Source: Aegilops tauschii subsp. strangulata
Taxonomy: Eukaryota; Streptophyta; Magnoliopsida; Poales; Poaceae
DNA length: 64,000 nucleotides
NCBI RefSeq assembly: GCF_002575655.3
Contig: NC_053040.3
Coordinates: forward strand, 357,800,267 to 357,864,266
Reading direction: 5' to 3'
Under the pieces are notes generated by a model. It was not told the origin of the DNA, ran no database searches, and saw only the letters and a list, made by a program, of their open reading frames with translations. Shown piece after piece: positions 1 through 11,001 of the stretch. A program made the translations under genes and the position numbers. Each line of letters begins with the position of its first letter. The stretch's first letter is position 1.

Positions 1-285
1 CTTTATGTTGTTCTCCCTCCAACAACGTGCACATGCACCTTTTATGTCCTAGCTAGATCTATGTATGTTTGTGGTGTTGCATATGTTTGTGGTGTTGCAT
101 ATATGTTTGTGTTTGCAGGTACCGGTATTTGAAATGCGATAGTTGCCAATATTTTGCCGGAATGTTGATTCATTTCCGTTTCGGCGAGAATTTTGGCACT
201 ATGCATTCTTTTTGGTCCTATTTTTAGGGAAAGTCATGCCAAATTTTTTCTTGGTTCTAAAATATCGTTTTGCTCTACCCCGCAG
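1..285 (+). other. Leader/intron of the CACTA1 transposase gene
   Basis: Non-coding stretch ending in a splice-acceptor-like TTTTGCTCTACCCCGCAG at 285, just before the first good start codon at 292. Bases about 115-250 resemble 6495-6610 in the leader of the second gene of the same element: both have GCAGGTACC, a GGAATGT(T/C)GATT...TTCCGTT core, and a TCCTATTTT...AGTCATGC segment. The two genes therefore seem to share a duplicated 5' leader. Confidence 0.5.
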
Positions 286-291
286 GCGACC

Positions 292-3200
292 ATGGTCCGC
301 ACGATGACCGAAGGCATCGTGAATAGGTTTTTGAGCTCCGCGAAGGCCGAGATGCTTGAAAAGAACGAGACGGAGATAAGATGTCCGTGTCGAAGATGCA
401 AGCTGAAGAGCCTTATTGCGGACCCGGATTCCGGGCAGGTGCGGGACCACCTGCTCTTGCGTGGTTTCATGGATGGCTATCGGTGGCAAGGTGATGAAGA
501 TGACTATGAAGTCGTCCATGGGGGTCGGGCAAGAAATGAGGATGGGCAGCAAGACAACCACCGCGGCTCGGGCGGGCGAGAAGACGAAGAATCTCCAGGA
601 CATGATCACGACGGTGATGCTGTACACAGTCATCATGTAGAAGATGCCGGACATGATGATGAGGAAGATGCGGGAGCAGACGAAGGGCATGATCATGAAG
701 ATGAAGATGCCGGCGGAGCAGACGATGATGGACCATCGATGGGCTGGGTGCAGGACCCTCATATTCAAGAGCTGCTTCTCAAGCAGACGGATAACGCAAG
801 AGCTGCCGCCCGAGAGAAAGCCAAGCAGGATCAACTGGAGATAGACGCGGTTACTCCATTGTATGAAGGATGCAGGCCCGAGGATACCCGCCTGAAAGTA
901 ATGCTCATGGCTCTGGAGATGAAGGTAAAACACAAAATGACCGACGCCTGCTTCGACGAGAACATGTCATTCTGGCACGAACGTCTTCCCAAGGGGAACA
1001 AGTGCCCGACCAGTTTCGAGGAGGCGAAGAAAATCGTGTGTCCTCTGGATTTACCGCACGTGAAATACCATGTGTGCATGAACAATTGCATCATTTATCG
1101 GGACGAGCACGCGGAGTCTGCCATATGTCCGGTGTGCGGCGTCACTCGATACAAGAAGAGAAGAAAGCTCCTCGAAAAGTGGTGTGGTACTTTCCGATCA
1201 CTCCTCGTCTGCAGCGGTATTTCGCGGACCCTAAGGTTGCAAAGCTCCTGCGTTGGCACGCGGATAGGGAGGAGAAGAAGCGAGAATATGAGGCAAATGA
1301 TCCGGAGATAAATAAAAAAGACAAGATGCTGAGTCACCCTAAGGATGGGAGCCAGTGGCAAGCGTTGAACTTCGAACACCCAGAATTTGGGAACGATCCA
1401 AGGAACATCGTGCTGGGCGCGAGCACCGATGGAGTCAATCCGTTTAGCAGCCAGAGAAGCACACATAACACCTGGCCTGTGTTTGTGTGGATGTACAACC
1501 TTCCCCCCTGGTTGTGCATGAAGAGGAACTACATTCACATGAGTATGCTAATTGAAGGGCCGAAACAACCAGGGAACGGCATCAATCTGTATCTGGGGCT
1601 GCTGAAAGAGGAGCTAGACACGCTGTGGAAAATGCCAGCCAATACGTGGGACGCCGCAGAGAAAGAATATTTCCCTATGAGAGCCGCACTGCTCACGACG
1701 GTGCACGACTATCTCAGTTACGGATATCTTGCGGGGCAGGTGGTCCACGGATTTTCTGGATGCGTCAGGTGCATGGATGACACAACGTATCACCAGCTAG
1801 ATAGAGATCCCGGGTCTTCGAAAACCGTGTTCATGGGACATCGAAGGTGGCCTCGCGACGATGACCCGTGGAGGAAACGCAAGGATTTGTTCGATGGTGA
1901 AACCGAACCCCGAAGACGCCCGCGTACAAGGAGCGGCGAGGAAATAGACGAGTTGTTGAAAAATTAGAAAGATTGCCCACTGCCGGGAAAGAAGCAAAAG
2001 GCGCCAGAGCCGGGAAAGAAGCGAAAGCTTAAGGCGCCAGAGCCACTGCTGAAGGTATGGAAAACGAGGTCTGTTTTCCGGGACTTGCCGTACTGGAAGA
2101 TCCACCGTGTGCCTCACAGCCTTGATATCATGCATATCACGAAGAACGTGTGCGAGAGTCTGCTTGGTACCCTGCTCAACATGCCAGAGAGGACCAAAGA
2201 TGGGCCGAAAGCAAGGGCGGACTTGAAATCAATGGGCATCAGGGAGGAGCTTCAAGCTAATGATGATGATGAGGCGAAGCAGGACACGGAAAGTCGTTGC
2301 AAAGGCAAAAAGGCGAAGAAGACCGGAAATGACTTCCCTCCCGCGTGCTTCACTCTAAGTCAGGAGGAGATCGGTCAGTTTTTCACCTGCCTCGTAGGAG
2401 TAAAACTTCCTTACGGTTACGCGGGGAAGATAAGCAGATACCTAGACTCAGCGAAGCAGAAGTTCAGCGGGATGAAGTCTCACGACTGTCACGTGCTGAT
2501 GACGCAGATACTTCCAGTTGCAATCCGTGGGATCATGGACGCGCACGTCTGTGAAACACTATTTGGCCTATGCAACTTTTTCGACGTCATCTCTCGGAAG
2601 TCGGTTGGCGTGAGGCAACTCAGAAGGCTACAGGAAGAGATCGTGGTGATACTATGCGAGCTTGAGATGTACTTCCCGCCCGCATTCTTTGATGTTATGG
2701 TGCATCTACTGGTCCATATCGTGGAGGATATCATCCAACTCGGGCCGGCGTTCCTGCACAGCATGATGCCGTTCGAAAGGATGAATGGTGTCATCAAAGG
2801 ATACGTTCGCAACATGTCACGTCCAGAGGGAAGCATAGCCAGGGGCTTTCTGACCAAAGAGTGCATCTCCTACTGCACGGATTATCTAGGCATCGAGAAC
2901 CCCGTTGGTCTGCCCGTCAACAGGCACCTCGGCAGGCTCGCTGGATGGGGTCACCGTGAGGGTCGCCGCGAAATGCATGTCGACTTCGATGGTCGACTCG
3001 CCGACTTTGAAAGAGCAAACCTAGTCGCGCTACAACACATAGACGTGGTCGATCCTTGGGTGGTAGAGCACAAAACGTTTATTGAGAAGACGTACAATGA
3101 CCGAGGCCAACAGAGGATGGACAGAGATATAATCAAAGAGCACAACTCATGTTTCACGCGTTGGTTCAAGCAGAAACTTCTGTCGTACCCTTTACATGAG

Positions 3201-3848
3201 GATTCTTCCGCGGAAGAACAACTCATATTCGCCTTGTCATAGGGCGCCGAGCACAACCTGATGATGTATGAGGCGTACGATATCAACGGCTACACATTCT
3301 ACACCGAGGACAAGGACATGAAGAGCGATGGTTATCAGAACTCTGGGGTAATGATGGAATCCTACACCGGTAACGACAAGGACAGATACTATGGAAGGAT
3401 CGAGGAGATCTGGGAGCTGAGTTACGCTGGAGAGAAGGTCCCGATGTTCCGTGTCAGATGGGCCAAGAGCGTCATAAAAGAAGACCGGTATTTCACCACC
3501 ATGGTTATACCCGAAGCCAAATCCAAGACCGCATGCTCGAACGTCACCGCGAAAAATGAGCCATGGGTACTGGCTTCCCAAGTGGACCAATGCTTCTTCA
3601 TTACCGACCCGCCAAAGCCCAGTCGTGTTGTCGTGAGGAGAGGCAAAAGGAAGATCATCGGAATGGATGGAGTCGCCAATGAGCAAGACTTCGACAAGTA
3701 CGGCGACTCGAAGATGGAACATGACGATGACGATGAAGTATCAGCATACACCACAAGAAGAAGCAGGACCACCCTACCTAAAGGACGTCCGTTCAAGAGA
3801 AGAACTCCATTTACGAAAAATAAGGGCAAGAAGATTGTGAACAGATAG
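292..3848 (+). pseudogene. TNP2-type CACTA transposase, broken
   Basis: This would be the DNA-cutting transposase of the element. Domain order follows the plant TNP2 family. An N-terminal transposase-associated region carries a CPCRRCK motif near residue 31. A long Asp/His/Glu-rich linker follows (roughly residues 70-150). A CPVCG motif comes next, then the Transposase_21-type core (about 1165-1964, with YFPITPRLQRYF and DLPYWK...HSLDIMHITKN), a DUF4218-like part (to 3239) and a DUF4216-like tail (3261-3848, YYGRIEEIWEL). I chose ATG 292 because it follows an acceptor site. Breaks: a 1-nt frameshift in the purine run near 1155-1170, an in-frame TAG at 1965-1967 and another TAG at 3240-3242. 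Reading frame and homology continue straight across both stops, so they are nonsense changes rather than gene ends. It is not translatable as one protein. Confidence 0.92.
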
Positions 3849-4167
3849 CTAGCTAAGATCGATTATATTTAAATTGTAGTCTTCATTTCTCGATTGTATT
3901 TCATGGGCACTTTTTGAACTCATGAATGTTTTTAAATTTCATGGACACTCGATCTCGATCCCCCTCCATCTCGATCGCTATCCCGCCTCGCCAGATCCGG
4001 TCCCCCTTGCCGGCGAGCACCCCCCGCACCATCTCCCCCGCTCCACCGGCCGCCGCCGCCGACCCCCGCACCATCTCCCCCACTCCACCGTTGCCGAGCA
4101 CCCCCCGCACCCTCCCCGGCCCGCTCCACCGTCACAAATGAATGCAACTAAAATTGCCAAAAAAAAC
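3849..4167. other. 3' flank of transposase gene, C-rich stretch
   Basis: No gene seen. Bases 3950-4135 are rich in CCCCGCACC- and CCGCC-like words and resemble the GC-rich first exon of the next gene. The short open frames on both strands here are compositional. Confidence 0.5.
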
Positions 4168-4267
4168 AAACTTGATTATATTTTCAAATAACAAATTTGA
4201 TGATATTTTCAAATAATAAATTTGATGATATTTTCAAATAATAAATTTGATGATATTTTCAAAAAAT
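4168..4267. repeat. 25-bp tandem repeat, four copies
   Basis: Four units start at 4168, 4193, 4218 and 4243, with consensus AAATTTGATGATATTTTCAA followed by ATAAT. Units 2 and 3 are identical; units 1 and 4 carry a few changes. AT-rich, between the two main genes of CACTA1. Confidence 0.9.
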
Positions 4268-4376
4268 TATTACTGTTTTTATAAAAAAATATTATTGTTA
4301 TGATTTAAACAAGTTTGAACACATTTAAACACAAATAAATATCAAACAGCATTTTAAATGCATAAAAACAAAAATT

Positions 4377-4448
4377 GGGGAGCCTGGGAATCGAACCCAG
4401 GACCCCTAGTGTGTGTGTTGCGTGCTGACCAGTCGGGCTAGTGGGCAT
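4377..4448 (-). repeat. tRNA-like (SINE-head-like) sequence
   Basis: On the minus strand there is a perfect Pol III box B (GGTTCGATTCC) inside an intact T-arm (CTGGG, loop, CCCAG) ending in GCTCCCC. Upstream lies an A-box-like TAGCCCGACTGG. The 5' end does not pair with the 3' acceptor strand, so it is not a normal tRNA gene. A second partial copy of the A-box part (TGACCAGTCGGGCTAGT on the plus strand) lies at about 4485-4501. It could be a decayed tRNA or a tRNA-derived SINE head. Confidence 0.55.
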
Positions 4449-4506
4449 GTTCTGATGGAGATAGGGTTAGGTGGAATATGACCTGACCAGTCGGGCTAGT
4501 AATTTC

Positions 4507-4581
4507 TAATGGCGCACCAGGGTGAGGTGCGCCATTGCTATCGTCGTACTTATGGCGCACTTGGGGGAGGTGCGCCATTAG
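4507..4581. repeat. Internal copy of CACTA1 subterminal inverted repeats
   Basis: Two inverted-repeat units, TAATGGCGCACC...GGTGCGCCATT and TATGGCGCAC...GTGCGCCATTAG, of the same kind as the terminal array at 11503-11880. They sit directly in front of the GC-rich first exon of the second gene and have no CACTA terminus beside them. Subterminal repeats in En/Spm are the binding sites of the small element protein, so these may be promoter-proximal binding sites. That role is inference. Confidence 0.7.
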
Positions 4582-6563
4582 ATAGACATCCCGCGCTCCA
4601 CCTATTCCCCTCGCACTGTGGCCTCCCTCCCTCGCCAGATCCCCACTCGACCCCAGCCGTACGCCGCCGCCCCCTTGCTCCGCCCCCTCCGTCCGCCGCG
4701 CATGCACGCCGTCGGCGACGCCGCCGCCGCTGTGGTCTTCCGCTGCCCCGACGCCGCCGCCCCGACCCCCCCGGGACTCCACCCCTGCCGCCCCCGCGCC
4801 CCCCGAACGAGATCGGCCGAGCGCTCCTCTCCTCTCTTCCCTCCGACGAGCGAGGGCCTCCTCCGGCCCCTGCAGCAGCCGGCGAGCGCAGTCCCGACGT
4901 GCCCACCCCCCGCCTGCCCCTGCCGTCCTCCGCCACCGGTCACCTACGCAGCAGCCGGCGAGCCAAGGACGGTGCCGTGACCCTTGCCGCCACCTCCCGC
5001 CGTCTCTTCCTGCGCGTGGGCAGCGGCTGCTCTCCTTCGACCACGGCCTGGGGTGAGCCTCTCTTCCTTGCCTCTATGCTTCTTGTCCATGTCACTGTTC
5101 CCTGTTCCTCTCTTGTTCATGCTGCTAGTTACACGGATCAATGGATGTTAGATAGATGTATGTATGTTGATGTTATTTAGGTATATGATGCTTGATGGAT
5201 GGATGGATGAGTTGTGCTAGTTGCTTGCTAGATGGATGGATAGTAGTTTGGTTCTGTTTTTGCTGTTGTTTGGTTCTGAAGATGAGTAGCAAGTATAGTT
5301 GGAAGATGATGCATAGTAGTTTTATGTTGTTGTAGTAGTTGTAGTTGTAGATACAGTAGCAGTATCATGTGCTACAGTAACAAGTGTCATGTTGTTGTAT
5401 TAGATACAGTAGCAATATCATGTGCTGCTGAAGATGAGTAGTTGTAGGAAGATGATGCCCTAATGGAAGTGACATGAGTATTTGGCCTGCCCATCATGTT
5501 TGTTGGTTGTTTACTGTCATGTTGTTATTACTTCCATTAGGGCATCTGTTGGTTCATTAATCTTAATCCCATTATTCCATGGAATAGCTGAACTATAATA
5601 CTATTATTCATTTATGATAGTTTGTGAGATACAGAAATAGATAAATTTAAGTTTGTAATGGCTAACAGCCAGACATGTGAATCTGTTCTTGATACTCCTT
5701 TTCCCTTTTCTTAGAATCTTCATATACAAATTAGAACCTTTCTAACATCTGCATATTTCAGGTTTCCGAGGAGGTAAAGGAAGTGAAGTCCAGACAGTGC
5801 AGCAGCAGCAACACCTCCAAGGTGAGAAATATGTTCCTATTTATCTTTTTTTGCTCAAGTTCTTCAGTACATCATATAATATAGAGAAGTGCAGATCAAG
5901 TGGTGCAATCATATACATCTAGCCACTTAAGTCATCCTTCCCTTTAAGCAGAGTGAGGAGCTACTGTCAAAAACTTGAGCTACTGTAAAAAAATTCAGTT
6001 ATGGCATCTAGAATTATGTCAGTTTTGTTTTGTAACTAGAAGACCAAAGTGTTAGGAATTCTGTCCAAACTGTAGTTTTCAGTATTCTGTCCAAACTGAA
6101 AACTGTTAAAAAGACCATGTGTTTTTTGGTCAAAATCTGCATGTAAAACTGAAATAATCAGTCATAAAGAATATCCTCAAGACCATGTGTTTCTTGGATT
6201 TTTGTAATGATGATGGAACATTATAAAGCATTGTACTCCAGTGTGTATGAAGGATACAAAAAATTTAGCAACTTCTCTGATTTTATAAAGTTGTTCTTAT
6301 ATGGGTGAAACTTCACTTGTTTTTAGGCTAGTGCAGGGTGTTGCTTTATTGTGATGCCTCTGAATTACTTGTGATCACATTGAGAAAAACTTGCAAAGAT
6401 GATGATCATCTTTTACAGAAAACAATTTATGTAAACACGTCAGTAACTTTGCTAGTTTGCTAGGTTTTTTCTCCGACCATTGTGTCGTGATGAATTTGCA
6501 GGTACCCCGAGAGGCCCTTGAGTTTGCTGGAATGTCGATTAACTTCCGTTCCGGCAAATTCGG

Positions 6564-6656
6564 GTACTCCATATGTCCTATTTTCAGCAAAGGTCATGCT
6601 GAAATTTTCCGTGAATTTCAGCATGACTTTGCTAAAAATAGGACATATGGGGTACT
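6564..6656 (+). repeat. Near-perfect long hairpin in the leader
   Basis: Left arm 6564-6606 (GTACTCCATATGTCC...) pairs with right arm 6613-6656 over about 43 bp with only two mismatches and one bulge; the loop is about 6 nt. It lies just after an acceptor at 6501, so RNA from this region would fold into a stem of about 90 nt. A diverged copy of the left arm alone occurs near 212-250. Confidence 0.9.
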
Positions 6657-6869
6657 TGCGACTAATGCATGGGCCGGGGTATCTTAGTACTTAGTTAAGT
6701 AGGATCAACTGCCCCGCCATTATTGCTGCATTAAACCATAGGTGGCAATAGAGCCAAGTGATTAGGCCCAACTTAGAATTCTCCTTAGCATCGATAAACC
6801 CTAGATGATAAACCCAACATAGGTGGCAATAGAGCCAAGTGATTAGTGCCAAGTGATTAGGCCCAACCT

Positions 6870-7115
6870 AGGGTGCCTCGGCATCGATAAACCCTAATGA
6901 TGAAAACTTAACTTAGCATTTAGGGTGCCTTGGCGTCGACAAACCCTAAATGATGAAACCTTGGCTTCTATAGGGTGCCTCGGTGTCGATGAGAACCTAA
7001 ATGATGTACGCTTAGGCTTTTAGGGTGCCTCGGCGTCGACAAACCTAAATGATAAAAGCTTAGCTTTTAGGATGCCGCGATGTCGACAAACCCTAAATGA
7101 TGAGACCATGATCTT
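6870..7115 (+). repeat. 50-bp minisatellite upstream of the coding exon
   Basis: Five diverged units start near 6870, 6922, 6972, 7022 and 7069. Each has AGGGTGCCTCGGCGTCGA, then (A)AACC(C)TAAATGATGA. Two less regular relatives begin near 6720. Several units contain AAACCCTAA, the plant telo-box word. The array ends about 55 bp before the ATG at 7172. Confidence 0.8.
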
Positions 7116-7171
7116 GTTCCTTGACAATAACCAACTTTTTGACCAAACTTTTTTCCTATTTAGAGCGAAAC

Positions 7172-10100
7172 ATGGCCCACAACGATGAGGCCGGCGGTTC
7201 GGGCGGCAAGCAATTCTGGGAGCTGTCCCAGGAGATGGAGGAAGAACCTCACCGCTATGAGGACGCCGCGGAAGACACCGATCCTGACTACACAACCCCT
7301 AGTGGCGTCGGGGATGACACCACTGATGGTGCCGCCGAGGATGCCACCACTGATGATGGCGGCGCACGCACAGATGGCAGCTAACCGAAGAGGCAACGGA
7401 AGGACCGGCGCCCGAACGTGCTCAGCACCGTCAAGGAGGAATTTACTGAAGTGAACTCCGACGGGCATCCAACGGCGCCCAAACATGTAGTCAAGGGGTA
7501 CTCGGTTCAGCTCGGGTGCATTCTCCGGAGCACCGTCTCGATCAACACCGAGAACCTAAGGCATAAGGACCGAGGGAATTTGTGCAGCCTCCTCTTCACG
7601 AAGCTGCACGAACGATACAAGTTCCCCGCTGAGTTTGAAAACACACGCCTCTCAGGGAATAAAGTGAACAGTGCCGCCCTCACGAGGATGAGCACGGCCC
7701 TGTCTACATGGAGAAGCACGGTGAAGGCAATGATTGAAAAAGGTGATAGTTATGACAAGATCAAGGCGAAATATCCTTTGATGAGCGAAGATGACTACAA
7801 GGAGTTCAAGATCAAGTGCGAGAGCAGCGCAACCTCCGAATCAAGTCAGTGGGGGAAAGAAATGCGGGAGTTGAACTTAGGGGTCCACCAACTCGGTCCC
7901 GGCGGTTACAGAGTGGCGGAGCCTATATGGGACAAGGAGGACGCGGAGCGTGCCGAGCAAGGCCTACCGCCCCGCTTCGAGAAATTACGTGACAAGCAGA
8001 CCAGGAACTTTGTCAGGGCCCGGTACAAGGAGGACCCGGTAACAAAGGAGCTTACCACGGATCCGAAGACCAGGGCGCTTGAGCTTGTTCTGGTAAGGAA
8101 TACACCCCCGCGTAATTAGCTCCATATGGTTGCATTCTAATTAATGAAGCCAAATTTCTAAATGGTTCACATTCCTTCCGCAGGAGGCTGAAAGCAGCAG
8201 CGCGGGGTCGTCTCAGAGCTCCCCTTTTGACACCCCTTTAAATAGGGCGTTGAACGTAATGAAAAACAAGGATAAGCTCAGTAAGCCTTCGTCAGCTGGT
8301 CGTGCGGCCGGCAAAGGCTTGTCCACAAAATGGTCGTCATACTATACCGCTGGTGGGCGAAAGGAGAAAAAGACCAGCTCGGAAAGCCAGTCGCGCGAGG
8401 TTCAAGAACTCAAGGCACAAGTGGTGCGGATTCCGGAGATTGTCCAAGAGCAAGTGCAACAACAACTGGGAACGACGCTCACCGCCATTGTGCCTACCTT
8501 GATTCAGGGGCTGACGACATGGATTGCGGGCGGCCAACAGGGGCCTCCCCCGGTTCCCAGCTTCACGGCCAGCAACTCGCACAACGCGCAGGCGGCGCCA
8601 TTGGTGTCTCCGGCGGAGGCAGTATTCGTGTCTCCGGCGCCGGCACGGGCATTGGAGCTTAATGCACCCGGGTGTACGCCGGCCGGCACCTCGCCAGCAA
8701 GCGGCCCCTCCGTCAATTGCACGCGCACGCCGCTGTTGGCGGTGCCTCGACATTAGCCGAGCTCGACGGCATCACGGTAACTAAGCCTCTCGGCCGATGA
8801 CTTCATCTCCTTGCCTTTGACTGGGCATCCCTGACGCCCTACATGTTTTCGCAGGGCGCCACCGATGTTCCTTGCACTCTCCTGCACTTCGTGGGCGGCG
8901 AGTTGGTCGATGTCGCCAAGGGCAAAATCGTTCAACCGGGCAACCGCGTGTTCCACGGTAATCCGATGCCACCCACCTTGTATAGGGTTGAACTGGTTCG
9001 GGTGCTGCCAGGCTGCGACGAGTTTTTACCTCCGATTCGACCCGCTGGGGCCGACGAAGATGATGTGATGACCCTCAGCGCCTGTGTAAGCTGGCCCCTG
9101 CTTTGGCCGAAGAGCCAGATTCGTTTGGGGGCGGGGGACACCACCCCATAGACAAGACCGCCAGTCGTGCCAGCGCCAAGCCATGGCAAGAACGCCGCAA
9201 CGCTACCGGACATGCCGGACATCCCTATGGCACAGGATCCGGACGACGATGACAACGACGGCGGTACATTTTCCAACATCGATAAGTACTTTGCCGAACA
9301 TGGGTACGTAACGAGTTCTGCAGGCCTCCTTCTCAAGAACCCAACCCTGAAAAAGACGACCATGATCTAGCTGGTACGGCGGAGAAACCCAATTGCAACA
9401 GGCGTCGTCTGGCGTTCAGTTCTCAGGAGACGCCTCCAGCTGCCGCCTTCACCGAGCCTCAGATAGCTGAGGTGCCAAATATTATCAGCCCCAACACGCT
9501 TAAGAAGGCGGTCTGTGAGCAGAACTCGATCCCATTACAGCAGATCAGGAAGAAGGGATGGAAACGAAAGACTAACAAGGGCACCAGTGCGAGCCAGCCG
9601 GCACCGAGTACGATCCATGCTCAGGACGGGCCACCTTCACCTAAGGATATCTCGAGGAGGGTGCATGTGGCGGGTAGGCCGATGCTACCGACAAATATGC
9701 TCAATGCTGCAACCGGTGCTATGCGGAGTCTGCATGACAGTGTTCTTTCTTTGGAGAAGCGGCGTCTCAGAGAGAATGATGTGGCATACCCGGTTTTCGT
9801 GGCCAAGGTGCCAGAGGGCAAGGGCTTTGTGGATAGCGCCGTCGGGGGTACGATCATCCTGCGGTTTGATGACATCTTTGCTATGCTTAACCTTCATCCG
9901 CTGCACTACAGCTTCATTCGGCTGTTTTCGCTGAGTATGGAGATGCGGATCATTAGAGACAAGACCCCGGACATTGTGATAGTCGACCCCTTCTACATGC
10001 GTGCCAAGATCTTGGGCAGCGCTGGGGACCGGCAAGTCGCGAGTTCACACCTCGAAGGCGTCATTCTGGCAAACCTAGATAAGGATAACTTCCTCGTGCC

Positions 10101-10756
10101 TTACTTTCCCGAGTAAGTCATCTCCTAACCGCCCCGTAACATATGATTTCTTAGATTTCGATCGTTCTTTTTTTTCTAACATTCCGTGTTCTGTGCAGTG
10201 ACACACATTGCACACTCATCCTCTTAAGCCCGAAATATTCCATGGCCACGTATTTCGACCCGGACCGTGACTCCAAGATAGACTACACAAATATCAAGAA
10301 AGTTCTTGATGATGCTCTCCCCGGCTACGCCGCATCTGGAGGCACCTTTAAGAGGCCAGTTCGTAGGTACGGTAGGCACGTGTTCACCCACAATACGACG
10401 TTCCCCTGCGTCAAGCAGCCGCCTAGCGGTCAGAAGGATGCCTACTACGCCCTCCATCACATGCGGGCGATCGTGCGGGACCATAATCACCTTCTGCTAC
10501 CAAATAATCTCAAAGATTGGGCGCAAGCTTGGCGGCAATCCAGGACGCGGACATCTGACAAGAATTCTTTCGCATCCAGTCGGAGTTTGCAGAAATCATC
10601 CATCAAGATGTCCTTCGTACCTCGGGGCAGTTCTACCTCAAGTTTCAACCGTCCAACAGCGAGATAGACACAATGCTACAAATGCAGGCTGACAACGCCC
10701 GCGACTTCATGACCATCACGACAAACGGCGGCTTCATCCACGCTCCGGTCCCATGA
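7172..10756 (+). pseudogene. Second CACTA gene: En/Spm accessory domain plus C48-protease-like domain
   Basis: Exon 1 (7172-8092, donor CTG|GTAAGG) encodes an acidic N-terminus and a plant Ptta/En/Spm (Transposase_24-like) region. Exon 2 starts at 8184 after CCGCAG. Another starts at 8855 after TTCGCAG and encodes GATDVPCTLLHF. The stretch from about 9350 to 10112 carries FDDIFAMLNLHPLHYSF. The last exon starts at 10199 after GTGCAG. The C-terminal third looks like a Ulp1/C48 cysteine peptidase: LILLSPKYSMATYFDPDR, and QPPSGQKDAYYAL where active members have Cys after Asp. Here it is DA, and the residue after the His (10206-10208) is Cys, not Trp. In-frame stops: TAA 7382, TAG 9149. Frameshifts lie near 8720-8740, 9342-9352 and 10520-10560. 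The natural end is TGA 10754-10756. Confidence 0.8.
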
Positions 10757-11001
10757 GTCGAGTCGAAAGTAGTGATGCTATGTGTAGTTCTGAAACATTG
10801 ATTAGCTCATGTTGTAATTAAGCTTTAATGAACTTGTATGTCTCTTTGGTTTGGACAGTCGTTCAACTTAGATGTAATCGATGCTATTTGTTAGTAGGAC
10901 CATGAATCGTGCTATTAATGTCTTGCTTTTCTCTTCCGATCCTTTTGTTGCATACTTATATATTGCTTATGTATTGTCTGTTGTTTGGCTAGTGCATAGA
11001 G
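10757..11001. other. Spacer, AT-rich
   Basis: 3' flank of the second gene and 5' flank of the small ORF. TAATTAAG and TTAATG words suit a 3' UTR. No gene seen. Confidence 0.5.

Larger units (their letters stand above)
4582..7171 (+). other. Multi-exon leader of the second CACTA1 gene
   Basis: Likely promoter and 5' leader. A GC-rich first exon (about 4587-5052) ends in a GGTGAGCC donor. An AT-rich intron follows, then a small exon (5762-5821, TTTCAG acceptor, CCAAG|GTGAG donor), and another acceptor at 6501 (TTTGCAG). Bases 5053-5761 and 5822-6500 hold only AT-rich intron-like sequence. Further on are a hairpin (6564-6656), scattered AAACCCTA words and a 50-bp repeat. Exon borders are read from splice consensus only and have no transcript support. 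The open frames in the first exon probably reflect composition. Confidence 0.45.
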
